A DNA stretch of 64,000 nt from Ralstonia sp. 25mfcol4.1 (lineage in GTDB: Bacteria; Pseudomonadota; Gammaproteobacteria; Burkholderiales; Burkholderiaceae). The stretch lies in assembly GCF_900104095.1 (NCBI RefSeq), contig NZ_FNJO01000020.1, positions 1 to 64,000 of the forward strand, given 5' to 3'. Within the stretch, counting starts at the first letter, position 1. Each line of letters starts with the position of its first letter. The position numbers and the translations under genes were made by a program. Below the pieces are notes generated by a model. It was not told where the DNA came from. It saw only the letters and a program-made list of their open reading frames with translations, and searched no databases. Below are positions 7,977 to 18,780 of the stretch, in pieces.

Positions 7977-8297
7977 TCAGCGATCGACCATCAGGCGTTC
8001 GACGGGCTTGCCGTGAATCAGATGGCTGTCGATGATCTCGTCGATGTCCTGCTCGTCGACGAAGGTGTACCAGACGGCCTCGGGGTAGACCACCAGCACC
8101 GGACCAAGTTCACAACGGTTCAGGCAGCCGGCCTTGTTGATGCGCACGCGGCCTTCGGCGCCGGCGATGCCCAGCTCCTTGCAGCGTTTCTTGGCGTATT
8201 CCTGCATGGCCTTGGCATTGTGGTCGGCACAGCAGGCCTTGCCGTCGTCGCGCTGGTTCAGGCAGAAGAAAACGTGGTGTTTGTAGTAGCTGCTCAT
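7977..8297 (-). CDS. Thioredoxin-like (2Fe-2S) ferredoxin
   Basis: A 106-residue small ferredoxin of the thioredoxin-like 2Fe-2S type (Shethna/NuoE-like fold). The pattern is FFCLNQR with Cys12, a CC pair at 22-23, then AGCLNRCELGP with two more Cys in the second half. The four cluster ligands are probably Cys12, one of 22/23 and the later two. Such proteins carry electrons in unknown pathways, often beside hydrolases in beta-proteobacteria. The start is ATG 8297, since longer frames run into non-conserved, Arg-rich sequence. Confidence 0.85.
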   Translation of the reverse strand: MSSYYKHHVFFCLNQRDDGKACCADHNAKAMQEYAKKRCKELGIAGAEGRVRINKAGCLNRCELGPVLVVYPEAVWYTFVDEQDIDEIIDSHLIHGKPVERLMVDR

Positions 8298-8559
8298 GGC
8301 GGCGAACTGGACTGCGTGGCGCCGGGCCCACCGGCGTGGTAACGCGGGCGACTGGCGCGGCATGAATCGAGGAAGCTCGGAATTATACGTGGTCGCGCCC
8401 CGCGTTCCGCGCAGCGGCGCTGCCCGGAATTCCGGAAATCGCGATGCGCATGGGCGTCGCGCGGAGGACCCGGCGGCCCGAAACGGCCTTCCACATGGCG
8501 AACGACGCACTTTTCGGCTCGAAATCCGCCTGAAGCCGTCCGAATTCCCGGAGGCGCCC

Positions 8560-8577
8560 ATTCCGGATTTCCGGAAT
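8560..8577. promoter_or_regulatory. Perfect dyad, candidate DctD upstream activating site
   Basis: ATTCCGGA and TCCGGAAT flank TT. The reverse strand reads CCGGAAATCCGG in the middle. A related half site occurs at 8429-8440 (ATTCCGGAAATC). The dyad lies about 70 bp upstream of the sigma-54 -24 element, where an enhancer-binding protein such as DctD would act. Assignment to DctD is inference from position. Confidence 0.55.
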
Positions 8578-8648
8578 CCCGGATCGATCCGCCCGCCGCC
8601 CCCGATGGCTTCCCTTGCAAATCAAGGGCTTGGCGGCGCCGGCCCCTG

Positions 8649-8664
8649 TGGCACGGCTGTTGCA
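8649..8664 (+). promoter_or_regulatory. Sigma-54 (-24/-12) promoter of dctA
   Basis: TGGCACG, four bases, TTGCA: an exact match to the RpoN consensus, with GG (8650-8651) and GC (8662-8663) ten bases apart. The dctA start codon is about 100 bp downstream. dctB and dctD, a sensor and a GAFTGA-type sigma-54 activator, follow dctA. Confidence 0.9.
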
Positions 8665-8765
8665 AATAGTTACCTTCAGACGCGCCGCCCGCTGCCTTGG
8701 GCCAGGCGTGCAACGTGGGCGCCTACCGAGCGCCCGGCACCGGTCAAAACACCGAGGACGACATC

Positions 8766-10055
8766 ATGAGGAAACCCTTTTACAAGATCCTGTACGTGCA
8801 GGTCCTGTTCGCGATTGCCGTGGGCATCCTGCTGGGTCATTTCGCGCCGGCCACCGGCGTGGAAATGAAGCCGCTGGGCGACGCGTTCATCAAGCTGATC
8901 AAGATGATCATCGGCCCGATCATCTTCTGTACCGTGGTGTCCGGCATCGCCGGCATGCGCGACATGAAGAAGGTGGGCCGCGTGGGCGGCAAGGCGCTGC
9001 TGTACTTCGAGATCGTGTCCACGTTCGCGCTGCTGATCGGCCTGATGGCATCGCACGTGCTGAAACCCGGCGTGGGCTTCAACATCGATCCGGCCACGCT
9101 GGACACCAAGTCGATCTCGCAGTACGTGTCGAAGGCCCACGGCCAGAGCACGGTCGAGTTCTTCATGCACATCATCCCGGACACGATCTTCAGCGCGTTC
9201 GCCAATGGCGACATCCTGCAGATCCTGCTGGTCTCGCTGTTCTTCGGCTCGGCACTGGCCATCATCGGCGACCGCGCGCAGATCATCCACGACATGGTCG
9301 ACCAGGTGTCGAAGGTGTTCTTCCACATCGTGCACGTGATCACCAAGGTGGCCCCGATCGGCGCGTTCGGCGCCATGGCCTTCACGATCGGCAAGTACGG
9401 CCTGGGCTCGCTGATTCCGCTGCTGAAGCTGATCGGCACGTTCTACTTCACCGCCATCGTGTTCGTGCTGGTGGTGCTGGGCACCGTGGCGCGCCTGACC
9501 GGCTTCTCGATCATCCGCTTCGTCGCGTACATCAAGGAAGAGCTGCTGATAGTGCTGGGTACCAGCTCGTCGGAAGCCGCGCTGCCGCACCTGATGGAGA
9601 AGATGGAAAAGCTGGGCTGCTCGAAGTCGGTGGTCGGCCTGGTGGTGCCTACCGGTTACTCGTTCAACCTGGACGGCACCAACATCTACATGACGATGGC
9701 CGTGATCTTCATCGCCCAGGCGACGAACATCGAGCTGACCCTGATGCAGCAGCTGACCATCCTGGCCGTGGCCATGGTGACGTCCAAGGGCGCCAGCGGC
9801 GTGACCGGCTCGGGCTTCATCACGCTGGCGGCCACGCTGGCCGTGGTGCCGACCATCCCGGTGGCCGGCATGGTGCTGATCCTCGGCATCGACCGCTTCA
9901 TGAGCGAATGCCGCGCGCTGACCAACATCATCGGCAATGGCGTGGCCACCGTGGTGGTGTCGGCCTGGGAACGCGAGCTTGACCGCGCCCGCCTGAACCG
10001 CGTGCTGCGTGGTGGTGGCGATGACAACGTCGAACTCGCCGACGCCAGCGCCTGA
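8766..10055 (+). CDS. dctA: C4-dicarboxylate/H+ (or Na+) symporter DctA
   Basis: A 429-residue DAACS-family carrier with the multiple membrane segments and re-entrant loops of DctA. Diagnostic stretches are IIGPIIFCTVVSGIAGM near 45-61, the serine-rich LGTSSSEAALP loop, and the GYSFNLDGTNIY and GIDRFMSECRALTNIIGN motifs that form the substrate and cation sites. It imports succinate, fumarate, malate and related acids. ATG 8766 is the only start that fits the family N-terminus (MRKPFYKILYVQ). A consensus sigma-54 promoter precedes it, and dctB/dctD follow on the same strand. Confidence 0.95.
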   Translation: MRKPFYKILYVQVLFAIAVGILLGHFAPATGVEMKPLGDAFIKLIKMIIGPIIFCTVVSGIAGMRDMKKVGRVGGKALLYFEIVSTFALLIGLMASHVLKPGVGFNIDPATLDTKSISQYVSKAHGQSTVEFFMHIIPDTIFSAFANGDILQILLVSLFFGSALAIIGDRAQIIHDMVDQVSKVFFHIVHVITKVAPIGAFGAMAFTIGKYGLGSLIPLLKLIGTFYFTAIVFVLVVLGTVARLTGFSIIRFVAYIKEELLIVLGTSSSEAALPHLMEKMEKLGCSKSVVGLVVPTGYSFNLDGTNIYMTMAVIFIAQATNIELTLMQQLTILAVAMVTSKGASGVTGSGFITLAATLAVVPTIPVAGMVLILGIDRFMSECRALTNIIGNGVATVVVSAWERELDRARLNRVLRGGGDDNVELADASA

Positions 10056-10185
10056 CATGTCTGGCCCGGTGCCCGCCGACCCGCTGGACGGCGTCGCGGG
10101 CACCCCGCACGATCCTCCCGCTGGCCACACAGACCCCCGGGGCGGCCAGCGGGTATCATCGGCGCGAGAGCTTTCGCCCGCGCCG

Positions 10186-12194
10186 ATGCCCCATTCCGAC
10201 GATTTCCTTGCCGTGCATGACCCCGCACCGCCTGACTCCGTGCACGCGCCGGAGCACAGTTCGCGCTGGTGGGGCTTTGCCGTTGCGCTGCTGGCCGGCC
10301 TGCTGGTGCTGTGCACGCTGACCTGGCTGCTGTCGGTGCAGCGCGGCATCGTCGCGTTGCAGCAATCCACGGCCATGCGTGCCGACCGCTACGCGGGCAC
10401 GCTCGAATCCACGCTCGACCGCTACGAATTCCTGCCTGCGCTGGTGTCGCTTCACCCGTCCGTGCGCGCGCTGCTGGCATCGCCGCAAGACCCGGCACGC
10501 ATCGCGGCCGTCAATGACTACCTGGTGGAGGTCAACCGGCGCGCCAGGGCATCCGCCACCTACGTGATTGCGGCGAACGGCCTGGCGCTGGCCGCCAGCA
10601 ACCATGGCGAGCCGGGCAGCTTCGTCGGCACCGACTATCGCTTCCGTCCGTATTTCCAGATGGCCTCGCGCGGCGAGGTGGGCCGGTTCTATGCCATCGG
10701 CGTCACCAGCGACGAGCCGGGCTACTACATCGCCCAGCCGATCGAGGCCGGTGGCAAGGTGATCGGCGTGACGGTGGTCAAGCTGAACCTGGAATGGTTC
10801 CAGCGCGCCGGCTCGGGCCGGGGCGAGCCGCTGATGGTGTCCGACGAACACGGCGTGATCTTCCTGTCGTCGGTGCCCGGCTGGCAGTACCGCACGCTGC
10901 GGCCGCTGCCGCCGGCGCTGCAGGCCGAACTGCACCGTACGCGCCAGTACCACGATGTGGATGTCACGCCGCTGCCGATGCAGTCGCTGACGTCGCCCGT
11001 CATGCGTTGGCTGGCCGACAATACGCTGTCCGATGGCCAGCGGCTGGTGCGGGTAGGCCCTACCGACCGGCGCGATGGCGAGGGCGCGCCCGATGGCGTG
11101 GAGGGTGCCGGCCTGAACTTCGGCCTGGCCGACGCCGGGGGCGACCGTTATCTCGAAATCAACCGCGCCGTGGGGCCGGCCGGATGGAACATGCAGGTCA
11201 TGGCGCCGCTGGACCCGGTGCTGGCCAATGCGCGCAGTGCGACCATCGGCGCCGCGCTGGCGTACGCCTGCATCTGCCTGCTGCTGGTCAACCTGCGCCA
11301 GCGCCGCCAGCGCGCGCGCGACATGCTGTACAGCCGCCGCCTGCTGGAAGCCGCCTACGACGAACTGGAACGCCGCGTCGAGGCCCGAACCGCCGACCTG
11401 ATGGCCATCAACGAACAGCTCGAAGGCGAGGTGGCCGAGCGCACGCGCGCCGAAGGCGAACTGCGCGCAACCCAGGACGAACTGGTGCAGGCCAGCAAGC
11501 TGGCCGCGCTGGGCCAGATGGCGGCGGGCATCACGCACGAACTCAACCAGCCGCTGGCGGCGCTGCGCACGTTCTCCGACAACACCCGGGTGCTGCTGGA
11601 GCGCGGGCAGCTCGATGCCGCGACGGGCAACCTGTCGGCCATCGCCGACCTGACCGAGCGCATGGGCAAGATCACCGGCCAGCTCAAGCTGTTTGCCGGC
11701 AAGGCGCGCCAGCGCCGCAATGCCGTGCGCGTGCGTGCCGCGCTGGATCATGTGCTGCAGCTGATCGCGCCGCGCCTGGGCCAGGTGATGCTGCGCGTAC
11801 GCGGGCTGGACGGCGAGGCCGCTGACCTGGCCGTGTGGGCCGACGAACTGAAGCTCGAACAGGTGCTGCTGAACCTGGTTGGCAACGCGCTCGATGCCAT
11901 TGCCGCCGTGGGCCGGGCCGATGGCCGGGTGGAAATCGGCGTCGTCGCCACCGACGAGCAGGTGCGCATCGCGGTGCGCGACAATGGCACCGGCATTGCG
12001 CCAGACGCGTTGCCGCACCTGTTCGAGCCGTTCTACACGACCAAGGAAATCGGCCAGGGCCTGGGGCTCGGGCTGGCCATCTCGTCGTCGATCGTGCGCG
12101 AGTTCGGCGGCCAGCTGGTGGCGGGCGATGCCGAAGGTGGCGGCGCGGAATTTGTGGTGACGTTGCGGCGGGCGCGCCAGCCCGTGGCGGCGTG

Positions 12195-12195
<1 letters not shown>
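10186..12195 (+). CDS. dctB: C4-dicarboxylate sensor histidine kinase DctB
   Basis: A 669-residue membrane kinase. A first membrane helix near 27-47 is followed by a long periplasmic double-PAS sensor region with GSFVGTDYRFRPYF and GYYIAQP, as in DctB dCache domains. Then come a second helix (about 350-366), a coiled coil, the dimerisation domain with GITHELNQPL and phospho-acceptor His451, and an HATPase domain with NALDAI, DNGTGI and GLGLGLAIS. It senses external dicarboxylates and phosphorylates DctD. The frame is open further upstream to 10009, overlapping dctA; I prefer ATG 10186, which begins the conserved region. The stop overlaps the dctD start (TGATG). Confidence 0.92.
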
Positions 12196-13541
<1,346 letters not shown>

Positions 13542-13607
13542 CGGCTGCGGCAGGACGAATCGGGCGCGGTACACTCTCGCCCGGCCTCGATCCCTACCGC
13601 ACGCCCC

Positions 13608-15212
13608 ATGACCCACACCGTATGCCAAGCCGCCATTGACGGCTACCAGCTCAGCCCCGAATCCGTCGCGGGCATCGCCCGCGGCAAGTTGACCGCGCAA
13701 GTACCGGCTGACGTTCTCGACAAGGTGCGTGATGCCCGCGCGCGCTTCGAGCAAGTCGCGGCCACCAATGTGCCGATCTACGGCGTGTCCACCGGGTTCG
13801 GCGAACTGGTCCACAACTGGGTCGATATCGAACACGGCCGCGCGCTGCAGGAAAACCTGCTGCGCAGCCACTGCGCCGGCGTGGGGCCGCTGTTCTCGCG
13901 CGACGAGGTGCGGGCCATGATGGTGGCGCGCGCCAACGCGCTGTCGCGTGGCTATTCGGCGGTGCGCCCGGTGGTGATCGAGCAGTTGCTCAAATACCTG
14001 GCCGCCGGCATCACGCCGGCCGTGCCGCAGGTGGGGTCGCTCGGTGCCAGCGGCGACCTTGCACCGCTGTCGCACGTGGCCATCACGCTGATCGGCGAAG
14101 GCAAGGTGCTGACCGCCGATGGCGGCACGGCGCCTACTGCCGACGTGTTGCGACAGCACGGCATTGCGCCAATCACGCTGGCGTACAAGGAAGGGCTGGC
14201 GTTGATCAATGGCACTTCCGCCATGACCGGCGTGTCGTGCCTGCTGCTGGAGACGCTGCGCGCGCAGGTCCGGCAGGCCGAAGCCATTGCGGCGCTGGCG
14301 CTGGAAGGGCTGTCGGCATCGGCCGATGCGTTCATGGCACACGGCCATGACATCGCCAAGCCGCACCCGGGCCAGATCAGCTCGGCCGCCAACCTGCGCG
14401 CGTTGCTGGCCGGTTCGACGCGGCTGGCCGGGCACGACACGCTCAGCGCGGAGATGAAGCATCGTGCCGGCGACGAAAAGAACACCGGCACGGGCGTGTT
14501 CATCCAGAAGGCCTACACGCTGCGCTGCATCCCGCAGGTGCTCGGTGCCGTGCGCGATACGCTGGATCACTGCGCCACCGTGGTGACGCGCGAACTCAAT
14601 TCATCGAACGACAACCCGCTGTTCTTTGACGATGACGCGCTGTTCCACGGCGGCAATTTCCACGGCCAGCAGGTGGCCTTCGCGATGGACTTCCTGGCCA
14701 TCGCCGCCACGCAATTGGGCGTGATGGCCGAACGCCGCCTGAACCGGCTGCTGAGCCCGCACCTGAACAACCGCCTGCCGGCCTTCCTGGCCGCCGCCAA
14801 CGAAGGGCTGTCTTGCGGCTTTGCCGGCGCCCAGTACCCAGCCACGGCGCTGGTGGCCGAGAACCGCACGATCTGCAGCCCGGCCAGCATCCAGAGCGTG
14901 CCGTCGAATGGCGACAACCAGGACGTGGTCAGCATGGGGCTGATCTCGGCCCGCAACGCGCGCCGCATCCTCGACAACAACCAGTACATCCTGGCGCTGG
15001 AACTGCTGGCCGCCTGCCAGGCGGCGGAACTGGCCGGCGCGGTCGAGCACCTGTCGCCAGCCGGCCGCGCCGTCTTCGCGTTCGTGCGCGAACACGTGCC
15101 GTTCCTGGACATGGACCGTTACATGACCGACGAGATCGAACGCGTGGCCGCGCTGCTGCGCGACGGGGCACTGGTGGACGTGGTGCGTCAGGCGGGGGTG
15201 GCGCTGGCTTGA
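13608..15212 (+). CDS. Histidine/aromatic amino acid ammonia-lyase (HAL/PAL family)
   Basis: A 534-residue lyase of the MIO-cofactor family. GSLGASGDLAPLSH contains Ala147-Ser148-Gly149, the triad that self-cyclises to methylidene-imidazolone. YGVSTGFG near the N-terminus and SSNDNPLF, LNNRLP and NGDNQD later are active-site motifs. The enzyme eliminates ammonia from an aromatic amino acid. The specificity position reads Ser-His (NLLRSHCAG), which in my recollection is the histidine-lyase pattern rather than the His-Leu or Phe-Leu of tyrosine/phenylalanine lyases. No hut genes are adjacent, so an isolated role is likely and the substrate is uncertain. Confidence 0.85.
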   Translation: MTHTVCQAAIDGYQLSPESVAGIARGKLTAQVPADVLDKVRDARARFEQVAATNVPIYGVSTGFGELVHNWVDIEHGRALQENLLRSHCAGVGPLFSRDEVRAMMVARANALSRGYSAVRPVVIEQLLKYLAAGITPAVPQVGSLGASGDLAPLSHVAITLIGEGKVLTADGGTAPTADVLRQHGIAPITLAYKEGLALINGTSAMTGVSCLLLETLRAQVRQAEAIAALALEGLSASADAFMAHGHDIAKPHPGQISSAANLRALLAGSTRLAGHDTLSAEMKHRAGDEKNTGTGVFIQKAYTLRCIPQVLGAVRDTLDHCATVVTRELNSSNDNPLFFDDDALFHGGNFHGQQVAFAMDFLAIAATQLGVMAERRLNRLLSPHLNNRLPAFLAAANEGLSCGFAGAQYPATALVAENRTICSPASIQSVPSNGDNQDVVSMGLISARNARRILDNNQYILALELLAACQAAELAGAVEHLSPAGRAVFAFVREHVPFLDMDRYMTDEIERVAALLRDGALVDVVRQAGVALA

Positions 15213-15219
15213 GGCCAGC

Positions 15220-17331
15220 CTACTTCCACATGTTGCGCATGCGGCTGGCGAGATCGACCTGCGGCAGCGCCGGCCTGGCGTCCTGCCCCTCGCCCGGCAT
15301 CGGCGGGGGCGGCCACGACCGGCTGTAGAAATTCGGCATCACGCGGTTCGGCAGGAAGCGCGTGCGCGACGCGTAGACATGGCGGTCGCCAAAGCCCACC
15401 TGGTTGTGCACGTAGAACCGCTGCGGGACGATCACGTCGAGGTGGTCGCGCGCGCGCGTCATGGCCACGTACAGCAGGCGGCGTTCTTCCTCGATTTCCT
15501 CGGTGGTGCCGGTGGCCAGGTCTGACGGCATGCAGCCGTCCACGGCGTTGAGCACGTACACGGCCTTCCATTCCTGGCCCTTGGCCGAATGGATGGTGGA
15601 CAGGATCAGGTAGTCCTCGTCACGCGACGGCACGCCGGATTCGTCGCTGGACGCGCTGGGCGGGTCCAGCGTCAGTTCGGTCAGAAAACGCTCGCGCGAC
15701 GCATAGGTGGCCGCGATGCGCTCGATCTGCTGCAGATCGGCCTGGCGCGCGGCGGCATCGTCGTGCATGCGCTCCAGATGCGGCACGTACCACGCCACCA
15801 CCTGCTCGAACTCTGACGGCCACGGCGACGTGGGCGCCATCAGCGTGCGGGCCAGCGCCAGCAGGTCGTCCCATGCGGGCGCGGCGGCCGGCGGGGCCTC
15901 GAACGCCTCCAGCGCCACCAGCGGCTCGGTGGCCGCTTCGAGCCCCTCGAGCACGCGCGCGGCGGTCTTCGGCCCGATACCGGGCAGCAGTTGCAGCGTG
16001 CGGAAGCCGGCCATGCGGTCGCGCGGGTTTTCCAGCCAGCGCACCACGGCCATCACGTCCTTCACGTGCGTCGATTCGAGGAATTTCAGGCCGCCGAACT
16101 TCACGAACGGAATGTTGCGCCGGGCCAGTTCGATCTCGACCTGCGCGCTGTGGTCGGCGGCGCGGAACAGCACCGCCTGCTGCATCAGCGCCAGGCCCGA
16201 TTCGCGCCGCGCCAGCACCTGCTCGACGACAAAGCGCGCCTGGTCGGCTTCGTCGTTGACCACCACCACGCCGGGCTTTTCGGCCGACTCGCGCAGCGAC
16301 CAGAGGTCCTTGGTGAATCGCTCGGCCGCCAGGCCGATCACTGCGTTGGCGGCTTGCAGGATCGGCTGCGTGGAACGGTAGTTCTGCGACAGCGTGACCT
16401 GTTCGGCCGCCGGCGTGAACTGCGTCGGGAAATCTAGGATGTTGCGCACCGTGGCGCCACGGAAGGCGTAGATCGACTGCGCGTCATCCCCCACTACGGT
16501 CAGGCCATGGCCCTGCGGCTTCAGCGCCAGCAGGATCGACGCCTGCAGCGCGTTGGTGTCCTGGTACTCGTCGACCAGCACGTGGTCGAAGCGCGCGCCC
16601 ATGTCCTGCGCCAGCGCGGGCTCGGTCATGGCCTGCGCCCAGTAGAGCAGCAGGTCGTCGTAATCCAGCACCTGCTGTTTCTGCTTGGCCTCGACATAGC
16701 CGGCGAACAGCGCCTTGAGCGCCTCGGCCCACATCGCGTAGCGCGGAAACTGGGTCTTGAGCACCACCTCGATGGGCAGCTGGGTGTTGACCACGCGCGA
16801 ATAGATGGCCAGGCAGGTTTCCTTGCGCGGAAAGCGCGACGTCTGCTCGGACAGCCCCAGGTCATGCCGCACCACGTGCATCAGGTCGGCCGAATCGCCA
16901 CGGTCGCTGATCGTGAAGCTCGGGGCCAGGCCCAGCGTCTCGGCGTACTCGCGCAGCAGCCGGGCGCCGATGGCGTGGAAGGTGCCCGACCACTGCAGCG
17001 CCGCACGCCCTGCGCCGGACTGCACGCCCAGTGCCTGGTCGACGATGCGCTCCACGCGGCGGCCCATCTCGGCCGCCGCGCGGCGCGAGAACGTCAGCAG
17101 CAGGATGCGGCGCGGATCGGCGCCGCCCACCACCAGATGGGCGACGCGGTGCGCCAGCGTATTGGTCTTGCCCGAGCCCGCGCCGGCAATGATCAGCAGC
17201 GGCGCCTCGCCCGCATATTCCACGGCGGCGCGCTGCTCCGGATTCAGCTTGGACAGGTAGGCAGCCGCGTCGCCCGTCTCGTGGGAGAGGTCGGCGGGCA
17301 CGTCGGCTTCAGGGGCGAGATCCGGTAGCAC
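15220..17331 (-). CDS. UvrD/Rep-family ATP-dependent DNA helicase
   Basis: A superfamily 1A helicase of about 703 residues. It shows the Q-motif LNPEQRAAV, Walker A AGAGSGKT, motif Ia TFSRRAA, Walker B DEYQDTNALQ, GDDAQSIYAFRGA, the QNYRS motif, STIHSAKGQEWKAVY and LLYVAMTRARD. It is shorter than UvrD and ends in an extra PPPPMPGEG-containing tail. Role: unwinding in repair or recombination. The open frame runs up to 17457, but its first codons lie inside the terminator of the next upstream gene, so a start lower down is needed; GTG at 17331 is my choice, with GTG 17301 and 17376 as alternatives. It is convergent with the lyase gene, 7 bp apart. Confidence 0.88.
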   Translation of the reverse strand: MLPDLAPEADVPADLSHETGDAAAYLSKLNPEQRAAVEYAGEAPLLIIAGAGSGKTNTLAHRVAHLVVGGADPRRILLLTFSRRAAAEMGRRVERIVDQALGVQSGAGRAALQWSGTFHAIGARLLREYAETLGLAPSFTISDRGDSADLMHVVRHDLGLSEQTSRFPRKETCLAIYSRVVNTQLPIEVVLKTQFPRYAMWAEALKALFAGYVEAKQKQQVLDYDDLLLYWAQAMTEPALAQDMGARFDHVLVDEYQDTNALQASILLALKPQGHGLTVVGDDAQSIYAFRGATVRNILDFPTQFTPAAEQVTLSQNYRSTQPILQAANAVIGLAAERFTKDLWSLRESAEKPGVVVVNDEADQARFVVEQVLARRESGLALMQQAVLFRAADHSAQVEIELARRNIPFVKFGGLKFLESTHVKDVMAVVRWLENPRDRMAGFRTLQLLPGIGPKTAARVLEGLEAATEPLVALEAFEAPPAAAPAWDDLLALARTLMAPTSPWPSEFEQVVAWYVPHLERMHDDAAARQADLQQIERIAATYASRERFLTELTLDPPSASSDESGVPSRDEDYLILSTIHSAKGQEWKAVYVLNAVDGCMPSDLATGTTEEIEEERRLLYVAMTRARDHLDVIVPQRFYVHNQVGFGDRHVYASRTRFLPNRVMPNFYSRSWPPPPMPGEGQDARPALPQVDLASRMRNMWK

Positions 17332-17437
17332 AGCGGGAAGGCAGAGGGGAAGGATTGAGAAAAATCTGGCGCCCACTGTATATCCATACAGCTTCGACTG
17401 GCAAGCCGGACGTGCCTGCGCGGCGTCCGGGCAACAA

Positions 17438-17462
17438 AAAAGGTGCCGCATGGGCACCTTTT
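17438..17462 (-). terminator. Terminator of the TlpA-like gene
   Basis: AAAAGGTGCC (17438-17447) pairs perfectly with GGCACCTTTT (17453-17462) around a 5-nt loop. The A-run continuing to 17435 gives a U-tract on the minus strand. It follows the TlpA-like stop at 17482 and separates it from the helicase gene. Confidence 0.85.
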
Positions 17463-17481
17463 CGACGGGAATGGAAGGAAA

Positions 17482-18018
17482 TCAGGCCGCGCTGGCCAGC
17501 GCCCCGTCCAGCAGCTTGTGCAGCGCATCCCACTCGGGTTCGCCCACGTAGCGTTTCAGGATCTTGCCGTTCTTGTCGACCACGAAGGTGGTGGGCGTGA
17601 GCTGGACGTCGCCGAAGGCCTTGGCCGCCGAGCCGTCCGAATCCATGGCCACCTTGAACGGCAGTTCGCGCGTCTTGGCGTAGTTGGCCACGTACATCGG
17701 CGGGTCATAGTTCATGGCCACGGCCACAAAATCCAGGCCCTTGTCCTTGAATTGCTTGTAGGTGTCGATCATCTGCGGCATTTCCTTCACGCAGGTGGCG
17801 CAGCTGGTGGCCCAGAAGTTGACCAGGTAGACCTTGCCCTTCAGATCGGCCGTGCTGACCTTCTGGCCCGACAGCAGCGTGAAAGTGGCGTCGGGCACCT
17901 TGCTGGCCGGCGACATGGCGCGATAGCCGAAGAAGCCGAGCAGGGCGACGATCACGACCGCGACGGCGAGCGGCCAGCGTTTGCGCGGGGAGGTGGCGGA
18001 AGCAGCAGTATTGGACAT
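17482..18018 (-). CDS. TlpA/ResA-like thioredoxin-fold protein, membrane anchored
   Basis: A 178-residue protein with one N-terminal membrane helix (about 15-32) and a periplasmic thioredoxin domain. The active site is Cys73-Ala-Thr-Cys76 in VNFWATSCATC, and the cis-proline region reads LTPTTFVVD. This is the TlpA/ResA pattern of reductases that keep cysteines of cytochrome c, copper-site or cell-envelope proteins reduced. ATG 18018 places the helix near the start; the longer frame adds 22 unlikely residues. It ends in a strong terminator. The target protein is not evident from the neighbours. Confidence 0.88.
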   Translation of the reverse strand: MSNTAASATSPRKRWPLAVAVVIVALLGFFGYRAMSPASKVPDATFTLLSGQKVSTADLKGKVYLVNFWATSCATCVKEMPQMIDTYKQFKDKGLDFVAVAMNYDPPMYVANYAKTRELPFKVAMDSDGSAAKAFGDVQLTPTTFVVDKNGKILKRYVGEPEWDALHKLLDGALASAA

Positions 18019-18147
18019 GGGATAACGGTACCGGGACAGCCATCGGACAGCGGCTATTCTACTGCCGGGCGTGGAAGCCGGCATCGTGGGCGGTCAAGCG
18101 CGCCGGGGCTGCGGCAATTCGCCGCAATATTGCAGCGGTGGCCGGCG

Positions 18148-18642
18148 CTACCGCGGCGCGCCGGACCGGGCGGCCACCCTGGCACGGGCCTCGTCGATGG
18201 CCTGCTCCAGGTAGGCACCATAGAAATCGGGCTGCATGCCGCGCAGCGGCTTGGCCAGGTTGCGGCCGTGCGGGTCCAGGAATAGCACGGTCGGGGCGAC
18301 CGAGATGTTACGGGCCTGCGCCCAGCGTTTGGCGGTGGTCATGGTGCCATCGACGTCACGGATCGGCGTATCGGCCGTCATGTCGATTTCCCGCGCGGCA
18401 ATGTCCCCGGCCGCCACCTGCGGGCCCAGGTAGTTGCGGCGCACCGTCTCGCAATAGGTACAGCCGGGCAGGCTGACCAGCACCACCAGCGGCTCGCCCT
18501 GACTGGCCGCTGCGGCCGACTGGGCGCCGATATCGGTCACCGGCGGCAGGTGTTCGGTGGCAGCCACGGCGCGGAGGCTGGCCACTGCGGCCAGACTGGT
18601 CAGCCAGGCTGCGGCAAGGCGGGGCAGGGAACGGAAGGGCAT
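18148..18642 (-). CDS. Exported thioredoxin-like protein (SoxW-type)
   Basis: A 164-residue secreted thioredoxin-fold protein. A signal peptide (about 1-28, ending VAATE) is followed by VSLPGCTYCETVRRNYLGP, with the CxxC pair at Cys61 and Cys64, and a cis-Pro segment SVAPTVLFLDPHG. The CTYC site and the following RRNYL are typical of SoxW/DsbC-like exported redox proteins. No sox genes are nearby. The start ATG 18642 fits the signal peptide; the frame runs much further upstream, but through the divergent lipoprotein gene. Confidence 0.82.
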   Translation of the reverse strand: MPFRSLPRLAAAWLTSLAAVASLRAVAATEHLPPVTDIGAQSAAAASQGEPLVVLVSLPGCTYCETVRRNYLGPQVAAGDIAAREIDMTADTPIRDVDGTMTTAKRWAQARNISVAPTVLFLDPHGRNLAKPLRGMQPDFYGAYLEQAIDEARARVAARSGAPR

Positions 18643-18780
18643 GGTCACCTCACGGAAAAACGGGCGGGCCGGCGCCTGGGTGGGGGGCAAGGGACGATGG
18701 GGCGATGCCGGCCACGGGCCGCACATGCGCGGGCGGGCGGCTTCCGGGATAATACCGGCTTGCGCACGAATGCGCCGCCC

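Larger units (their letters stand above)
8298..8765. other. Long regulatory region upstream of dctA
   Basis: About 470 bp between divergent genes. It carries several CCGGAA-type dyads (8424-8435 and 8560-8577) and a sigma-54 promoter at 8649-8664. I see no supported ORF; the Arg-rich frames here are compositional. Confidence 0.7.

Noticed and set aside
17332..17457. Upstream extension of the helicase ORF to 17457
   Set aside because: The first codons fall in the TlpA-like gene's terminator, so that start could not be on a separate helicase transcript.
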